DNA from: Botryllus schlosseri
Lineage: Eukaryota > Chordata > Ascidiacea > Stolidobranchia > Styelidae
Reading direction: 5' to 3'
Length of the DNA: 24,178 nucleotides
Assembly (NCBI GenBank): GCA_000444245.1
Contig: ATSW01008209.1
Location: 1-24,178, forward strand
Below, one piece after another: positions 11,901-20,900 of this stretch. Made by a program: the position numbers and the translations under genes. The first letter of the stretch is position 1, and each line of letters opens with the position of its first letter. The notes beneath the pieces are model-generated. The model made no database searches. It was given only the letters and a program-made list of their open reading frames with translations, and was not told where the DNA came from.

Positions 11901-14900
11901 AAGTAATTTTCACTTGACAACATTGGATGTGCAAAATGAGTATTTTGGCCTGAAAAAACTGATGAAGTGAAAGTTGTATACAAACAAAACTAACTGAGTA
12001 AGATCAACCCTGTTTGAGAACTACAAAGAACTAGAAATACTTGAAACTAGAAATACTGATGACTAGTATTTCGGGCGGCGTTCAAGATATCCAGCTTGAT
12101 AAGGGGGTGATGAGTCACAAAAGTTTAGGAACCATTGGGTCAGGGTTAGTTTTGGGGCTAGTGTTATGGTTAGCTTTGGGGTTATGAAGTCATATGGTCA
12201 AATCTCACATGCTCAACTGCAGCTTTTCAACGTCTAGCATACTCAAAACTCAGCCCTCAGAATACCATGATGCCAATCTGTGAATACCATAAACTGTCTT
12301 TATCCTAGGGTCTAACAGGAAGACAAGGAACAGAAGGTAAACAAGGCAAGCAAGGACCGCCGGTAATATGAAACAGTTTCAATTTGAAATGTGGCGTTTC
12401 TTACATTATTCCGTGTTCAGGGACCCACTGGTTTAGATGGACGCCCGGGCGCTACTGGTCCTATGGGTGCGCGTGGTGCTCCTGGACAAATAGGATTCAC
12501 TGGAGCTAAAGGCGCAGCGGTAACTACAAAATGATCCACGCGCCAATATTGGCTCAATCAAATTTCTGTTTTCAAAGGGTGATGACGGCAAAACTGGAGA
12601 AAAGGGTTTAGAAGGTCCGCCAGGCAGCCGTGGACAACCCGGCAAGGATGGTGAAATTGGTCCGCAAGGACAAATAGGACCACCTGTAAGTACTAATTAA
12701 TCTTGATGGGATTACAGCAGGGGTTCCTAAACTCGGACCGCAGATTAAATTTCAGGGGTCCATGAAAGGGCAAAGTTGAAACTATAAACCACAAAAATAC
12801 GTTGTTATGTTCCTTCTATTTTCAGTAATCATCACCACAGTTCACAGTAGCCACACTATTTATAAGATCACTAATAATTTCATTATGAGGTCATCATCAG
12901 GGCTGAGCAAAATTGATGACCATTTTTAGGTATATTTTCAGACATCAAATAGGCCAGCGATTCTCAAACTGTGGTACGTGTACCAATAGTAGTCTGCAAG
13001 AGCTTTTTAGGTGGTATGCAAAGAGTGCTCTGAGTAATGCCATACCTCTTTCTGCATAAAAAACAGTTGTAATTATCTCATTAAATGGTGTTTTCTTGCT
13101 AACCATTGGTGTTGCGGTATGGTCCTAACAGGAATAATCAATAAACACCGGTACATTCAAGTAACGTAAGTAGTTCAGGTGGTACACCGTGTGGTAAGAA
13201 ACAAATTACTGGGTACGCGATGGGGAAAAGTTTGAGAAACTCTGAAATAGACCATGGGAATGAGGCCGTGATTTTTTGTCATCAGCTTTCCAAATTTCGT
13301 GATTAGGCTACGCAGAATTTTTGACTGCCCTTTTTATTTGTTCCACGTTGATGACAACGCTGGATATGCAGTTTACAATTTTTTATCAGGCTAGGTCACA
13401 ATAGGAGGTCCACACAGTCGCCCCAAAATTGCGGCGTCGGCTCTCAATAAAGTTTGAGAGCCCCTGGATTACAGTCTCGGTCACAGCCTCGATTATTTGA
13501 ATTGTCATGCCGCTGACGTCATTTGGCGATACGATTGTTGATATACAATATTCTTTTCAGTTCTCTCCTAGTTGCTGACGATTACCGTGAGGTGTCAGCC
13601 GAAAATATTCGGGTTTATTGCAATACCAGTATAATATTCAATTTTATATTAAGAAGTGATTTATGAAACGTTGCACGTTTTGCAGGGCGAGCCAGGAGAA
13701 CGTGGCGAGCAGGGCCGGCAAGGTGAACAGGGATTCCAGGGATTGCAGGGTGTGCAGGGTCTGACAGGGGAGCCTGGATCACCTGGAGAACCGGTAGGCG
13801 CAGTCGAAAACTTTCCGTGGGGTCAAAATTGTGTGAAACAAATTTTCAGGGAGTCCAAGGAGAGGTCGGTCCCAATGGTCCATCTGGAGAGAGAGGCGAA
13901 CGCGGATATCCAGGCGAAAGAGGTCCCGGCGGGGCTGATGGTAACCCTGGAGTTCGTGGCCCTGAGGGCATTGCGGGAAAAGACGGATCTAAGGTTTGTG
14001 TTTTAAAGGGGCGCCGTGCTCTAAATACGATGCGGTCTCAAATTGAAGTCAAGAGTGTAAAAACATTTTAGCAATAGCCATTTTCCTCGGAAAATCCCCG
14101 TATTCGAACTGCAGCTAAAGGCTATTCACGAAAGGTACCATTGCACTTCATTAACAATCTGTATGGTATCAAGGTAACGTGTAATCATTTCTAAACCATT
14201 TGCGGCCCCGATTTCTTCACTGTCAGATTTTCTCGACTCGATCAAAACAGGGAAGTTTTAGATAGTTGTCTTACGAACCATGGTGGTTTCGTTACGGTTA
14301 GTAGGCGTACAGTAAGATGTGCCAACGGCAACTGAAAAAGGGTGTGTACCGGTAACAAATTTCACACACAAATATACCGGGATGAGCGTTGAGCGCCGGT
14401 ACCGTACGCTTACTTACCGTAAGTAAACTGCTGTCATTCGTAAGACACAGTTTCTTCACAATACCGACTGACAACTATCTACAATTCCTTCTCTGCTTTG
14501 ATTGTAGCGACAAAGTGCAACAGCAAATAAATGCGTGCCAGAAATTTGGCAAAGGGTTATGAAACGCGTGATTTCGAAACCACATAGATAACTAGATTGG
14601 AATGGTACGTTTTTCGAAAATCTTTCAGCTGCAGTCCGAATAGGCTGGCTTTATGACAAAAATTGCTGCACACGTAACTTTAATAGGAGACCATATCATA
14701 TGTGCAGTGCAGTGCTCCTTTTAATATCCCCTATTTCTTATGGTATTCAACGAGAAAATATTCCAGGGTGCCCAAGGTGATGCCGGAAAGGAAGGCCAAC
14801 GGGGTGCCCCAGGAGCGCAAGGTCCAATAGGAAATAGAGGCCCGACAGGTCTAGAGGGTCCGAAAGGTGACCGGGGAGATTTGGGAGAACCAGGAAGTCA

Positions 14901-17900
14901 AGGAGAGCCTGGCCCAGAGGGCCTAAGAGGTTTAAACGGAGTACCAGGACCTCCAGGCCGTATCGGTTCCGAAGGCAAAAAGGGCGATGCTGGTCCACAA
15001 GGTTTGGAAGGCCAGCCAGGTCCAATAGGAAAGATAGGCGAAAGAGGTGATCCCGGTCCACCTGGACAGCGAGGATACCCCGGAACTGCGGGACCGGTTG
15101 GTCAATCTGGAAAGAAAGGTGACTTGGGCGCAAGAGGACAAAAGGGTAATGAAGGTTCTCCTGGTCAGCAAGGTCCGTCCGGCGGACCCGGGCCTCAGGT
15201 GTGTATGATTTCCAATCGAGCCCGACTGATGGTCGGCTCACTGATAATATCGAGTCGATGTCACACTTTGAAATATATATCGAGATCGACTATTAGGGCA
15301 GGAAATTTTCGTACCATCTCAACATGGTAGTAGGAGTCACAGAACTATAATCTGTGACTTCTCTACTGGAAAACCTGATATGTTGCGTATGGCTTACAGG
15401 TGTCCGCTGTCCGGGTGCAGCCTTTCTACTATATTTTATAACCAAGCATAGCAATGGCTGTGCCTGTGATGTATGCTCTGAAGCTTTAGAAATGTGCCTT
15501 AAGCTAGACGCCATCTCTTTTGAATATTAACTGAACATATTTGGGTTATCAGTGAGGTTGCTAGATATTAGGTTTATTGGTGTCGACAAATTTGATATCG
15601 ATTGGGCTCTAATTTGCAATGCGAATTTATTCAATAAAGACTAACTGTATTGTGTATATATAGGGCGCAGCTGGTGTTACAGGACCGAAAGGAGGCCGTG
15701 GGACAAGCGGTCCACCAGTAAGTGTTTCTTATATAGGCCTACCAAGCATGCACATGTATTGACATCAAATGTATTGCGTTCCAGGGACCTAGAGGATTTG
15801 TGGGAGCCACTGGGCGGCCAGGATCTTCTGGTCCCCCTGGCGCACCTGGTCAGCAAGGTGTAGAGGGCGCAGTTGGAAAATCAGGACCCAGAGGCGCACG
15901 AGGCCAGGATGGAAAACCAGGACAGCCAGGAGCCCCAGGTATATAATAACTGATGACCATCCATGCATAGTTGAGAATATGGATGTAGCATTGCAACCAC
16001 AGAGAATATGGGTGTAGCATTGCAACCACAGACACACTCCGCAAACTTACCAAGATCACCATAAAGTATCTATTTTGTCTTTTGATACTGCTGTCTCGAA
16101 CATTGATATCGCAACGCTGAAATTTCGATTGGCAATCCGTGTCGCTGGCAATTTTGGGGTAGAGTACCACCCATCCATCGCATGACATCAATGGCATAGG
16201 TGGTCAAAGTAGCCTACCCAAGTAGAAAGACGAGTAATGACGTCAATTTCTACTCAATTAGCAGAAGTAGCAATTTCAAATATATTTAGTAGTTAGTAGA
16301 AAGTTATGTTCTGAAAACTACTCAGGGTGGAGGTTTTGGAAAGAAGATTCGGCCGATGGGTTGCATGCTTTCAGCAGTTGAGCAGAGATGGTCACTTTCG
16401 AAATTGCAGGGGGCATTTTCATGACTACTGCATAATAACCAATGACACTACAAATGGTGCAATTTTCGAAAATATATTCATTAACGGTAACGTGATGCAG
16501 GGCTCTTTTGCCCAGTTGTCGTGACAATTCCACCCGTAAAAGTGATGTGAGTATCTCCCAAAACTACTTTCTAATTAACAAAGTCCAAATTTTAAAAAGC
16601 AAGTAGTTTTGTCCTCTAAAACCCTCTTTACTGCTCAGAAAACGTATAAATATGTGATGTCGTTACTGACCATTGACCAATGGTAAATGGTCACACCTTT
16701 GACGGCTCGTGTCGACCAGGAATCCATCAACTCTTTGCCTGAAGTGGCTACATTAACGAATGTCAGTTCAAATGTTTGTGTGGTTCAGGTGATCAAGGCG
16801 CCACCGGACTTCAAGGACCCCCTGGACCTTCTGGAGAACCAGGAGCACCGGTACCGTATTTCAAACACCTTACCAAAATTCATGATTTTATCATTTCATT
16901 CGAAATTTAGGGAACAGCCGGACCATCTGGTATTATCGGTAAACCAGGTGGACCTGGCGTTCCTGGTCTACCTGGATCACAAGGGGCTGTCGGTCAACGT
17001 GGAGAGCCTGGCGCACCTGGCGACCCTGGAAAGCAAGGTCTTATCGGCCCTGCCGGTGACAGAGGACCGCCCGGACAACTTGGAGCGCCAGGTCCTATGG
17101 GACCGCCTGGTGACATCGGTAACGAGGTAAGTCTAAATTTGATATGGCACTGCAGATCGAACATGGGTCTGCGATGCCATGAGTAGTGGTGGTCAAAGTG
17201 GTCAGGGTTGATGGTCAAGTAGAAGTGACCCTTAAATTTCTACTCAATTATGTAGAGAAGCAGAGGTTTCCAAAACTCGTCAAAACTATTTCAAATGGCA
17301 GTAAAAGATGAAGGTTCGTAAAGTACCCAAACAAGTATTTCAAGAAGTAGATTTGATTGAGGGATCACATACTTTTAGAATTTAATCATGGGCGGTTACT
17401 TTCGAAATTTGAGGGCCCGAATAACGTAAAATTACTGATAGTGATGACCCTACAAACAGGCGCAATTTTCGAAAATATATTTGCTTATTGGGATACAGCA
17501 GGGGCGGGCAACTTCTCCGGTCGGCGGGCCGTATATTATGAAAATGAAGTACTTGGCGGGCATGATTACAGAATATATACATTAAACGCATTTTATCCAC
17601 CTATACAAGGAATAAATCGTATTTATTGTAAACTTTGAGGTTAGAGCATAGAGACCAAAAACAATATTAAATGAATTTATAAACACTAACTGTTGAAGTG
17701 AATCAGACATCTGTGGTCGGTCAATATTGTCAATGCCTTCTTTAAACTCTTGCTGCATGTCGTATGTAGAAACCGTTAGTAAAGACTGCACGCGAGCATC
17801 AGTTAGATTGAAATGCAGCTTCGTCTTGCTAATATTCATGGTCGAAAATATATGTACACCCGAAAAGAGCAAATAGTTTCATGTCAACCTTTCTTGGGTT

Positions 17901-20900
17901 GGCAAACTTGGATTCATTCTGTGACGCTTATAATTTGTCAATACTTTGAAAATAGAATTTCACTTTCAGGACAGAAACTCTCTGCGGGCCGGATCCGGCC
18001 CGCGGGCCGTATGTTGCCCGTCCCTGGGATACAGGAACTATTGAGCCCCAGTTCTTATGACAATTTTCCCATAAAAGTGGTACCAACATTTTCCAAAACT
18101 ACTTCCTACGCCACAAAATCCAAAGTCTAAAAAGTAAGTAGTTTGCTTCAAAAAATTTTGAATAGAAGCCGGAGTAGTGTAAAAACGTAACCACTAAAGT
18201 GGTTCAAGTCAAGTAGGCAAAACTTGTTTTAATACGCTAAAAAACGGAACTACTTTGTTACTACACTTCTGGTCACAAATGAAATGAATATAAACTCATT
18301 TGACAAAAACCCATTATTATGATCGAGCTTAACTCTATTACGCTTTGTTCAGGGTCCGACCGGACCGCAGGGACTGACAGGACGCGACGGCTCACCCGGA
18401 TCCAAAGTAAGTGCGAATTCTTATATTAACCGCAGTACGCAGGTTATTCATCGAAATATTTACAGGGCGACAGCGGACCACCCGGTCCACGTGGTCAAGA
18501 AGGTAACATTGGTGCCCCCGGCCCGATTGGTTCTTCTGGACCCGAAGGCAAGCAGGGACCCCGTGGCGAGCCCGTAAGTGCCCAGATATCATAATATATT
18601 TTAGCAGTGATTATTTTCCAAGAGTTGTAATTTAGGGCCCAAGCGGCGTGCAAGGGACACCTGGCCCTCAGGGTGGCCGTGGAAATACGGTAAGCGTGTG
18701 GCAAAGTTTGCACCTCTGATATTTCCTTAATCCAACTTTGCGGGTATTGACAGGGTTCTCAAGGCGTGCGCGGAGATAAGGGTAGCTCAGGAGATCAAGG
18801 CGAACAAGTAAGTGACACCGATCAACGTGTGCTGTTATTCGGCATTTTCCGATCATATTCTTGCATAGTTCAAAATCTGAATTCGCACAATGAGTGTGAT
18901 TACCGTATACTTGATACTTCAAAGTTTTGTGTTGCCATTGTTGCAATGTAAATCTCGAGGTCAGTTAGTCATTGTATTGAAATTTTCATCAAATCAAAAC
19001 ACCACAAGACTGCGATAGAATGAAAAGAAAGGAGGGTGTCGATACGACTTGAAGTGATCTATTATTCAGGCGCCCAACTTGGTCTAGAGACTACGTGAAT
19101 AAGAGGTACACTGGATAAAAATTGATAATAGATGGCATGCAATGAAAATTAATGTGGGCTGTGTCGGTAGGTGAGGTCGATAGGTCAGATTGTGCTTGGG
19201 AAATTTAAAGGGATATTTCTGTAATTCTGATTCTTAGTCATACTGTGCCATATTGGTTTTACTTTTTAATCTGTTTGAATCCCTTTAGTGTGCCGATCAC
19301 TCATGATAAATAGCAGCCGAAAAGTGTTTGAGTTTTATTAAACGTATTCTTGCAATCGATATTGTGATGAAAGCAATCTTGAAGTTCTGTACCACAAACC
19401 AACTATTTAAAGGCGGTAGTTAAAGTAATCAAAGAATGCTGCTAAGGTAGAAGTGGAAAATTATGCTGGAATAGATGTGGTAATACAAGTTTTTCAGGTC
19501 ACTGACTAATGCCAGTCTGGCATGTTGAGCTAGGGTGTATCACATTGGTAACAATTCCGAATTTGATGAATGCACAATTCCTGTTACAGGGCCCGAAGGG
19601 ACATCGTGGATTCCCCGGAATCCAAGGCATTCCAGGCATTCAGGTACTCAAAACAGATAAGTGATACATGTTTTACTGTGTTGCTAAATGTTATTTATAC
19701 GTTGCTACAGGGTAAGACTGGAGATCCTGGTCTCAACGGACAAGCTGGCCCTCAAGGCCCAACGGTAATATTTTATAGGATGCCATGGCATGTTTATTTC
19801 AAAACCATATAATATTAATATAGGGTAAAACCGGGCCTCGTGGACCTGCTGGCAGTGATGGTCAACCTGGTTCCCCTGGTCCTATGGGACCTTCTGGTAG
19901 CCGTGGTGGCCGTGGTGACGATGGTATGCAGGTATGTCGACTCTGTAACGAACAGAATGTTCAGTTGAACACACATGCTACTTGAACTATTTCAGGGTCC
20001 CCAAGGCCCGCCCGGACCCCGTGGTGCCCCAGGTCCTCCTGGTGTAAGTACATTCATTTGTCGGCTTTTACAACTGTTTGTAAGATTTTTTTCTGCATCA
20101 TAGGAAACCAAGGTTGTCACAGTCTCAGGACTGTCATCGGAGAAGGGACCAAGCAGATATTACCAAGATGAGGGTATCGATGGCGCTACTGTCAGTCGCG
20201 ACAATGAGGTGATTCATGCTAACGATATCTATTTCTTGTAATATTTTGTCACTTTACCATCGAGTAATGTAAAGATCACACACAATCATTGACCATTACC
20301 GACTTTTATCAGGTAATGCTGGCATTGAAAGATATCAGCAATACGATTGACGTGATGAAATCGCCCCTTGGCGAAGATAAAAAATCGCCTAGCCGAAGCT
20401 GCCACGATCTCTACCTCACTGCGCAACAGCTAGATGTCTCCATCAAGAACGGTAACTTCACATTTACAGTAGCAAATCTCAGCATTGAATGCGTATATTA
20501 CATGTAGGTTCATAGACCATCCTTGTCCAGTTTTCGCTTTAGTTCAATTTGATTTGTTTGGAAGCGGAATTACAAATTTCAACTCGTAACAGAATAGATT
20601 TGGATTCAGAAATTTGAGAATCCACCCATCGTTTCACAAAATCACCAAATTTTACAACAAACCAACCGTAATGGTTCCGTTTCACCAAGAGGTGGTCAAA
20701 GTATCCAGCATTGCTACTCCATTAGAAGTAGTAGCAACGCCTTAGAATTTTACTTAATTAAAAGTAAAAGTAACAATTTCACTTCAAGTAAAAGTAGCAA
20801 TTTCACTTCAAGTGGAAGTAGAAAATGAAATGCTTGAAAAGTATTCAAGTAAGTAGCTTCGAGAGGTAAATTTGGGTGAGGGGTCGCGTACTTTTATAAG

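Larger units (their letters stand above)
17184..18271 (+). mobile_element. Tol2-like hAT MITE, copy 4 (1088 bp including nested element)
   Basis: 5' end TAGTGGTGGTCAAAGTGG and 3' end TTACTACACTTCTG, with the family's sub-terminal AGTAGAAGTG repeats and the interior tcgaaatttg and caattttcgaaaatatat. Flanking 8-mers gccatgag and gtcacaaa agree at only 4 positions; all four differences are transitions, so this may be an old, decayed duplication. Split by the hAT element at 17499-18026; its own sequence is about 550 bp. Confidence 0.75.
18808..19589 (+). other. Intron 35
   Basis: 782 bp. Contains repeat R2 copy 2 (18994-19060) and a Tol2-like 5'-end fragment (19411-19462). Nothing else recognisable. 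Confidence 0.55.

Noticed and set aside
13550-13560. ttcttttcag as an exon acceptor
   Set aside because: It belongs to repeat R1, no Gly-X-Y coding follows, and an added exon would break the 1014-residue helix.
14747-15241. 164-codon minus-strand open frame
   Set aside because: It is the antisense shadow of the 432-bp helix exon. The Gly-X-Y codon bias keeps the opposite strand open, and the product has no domain.
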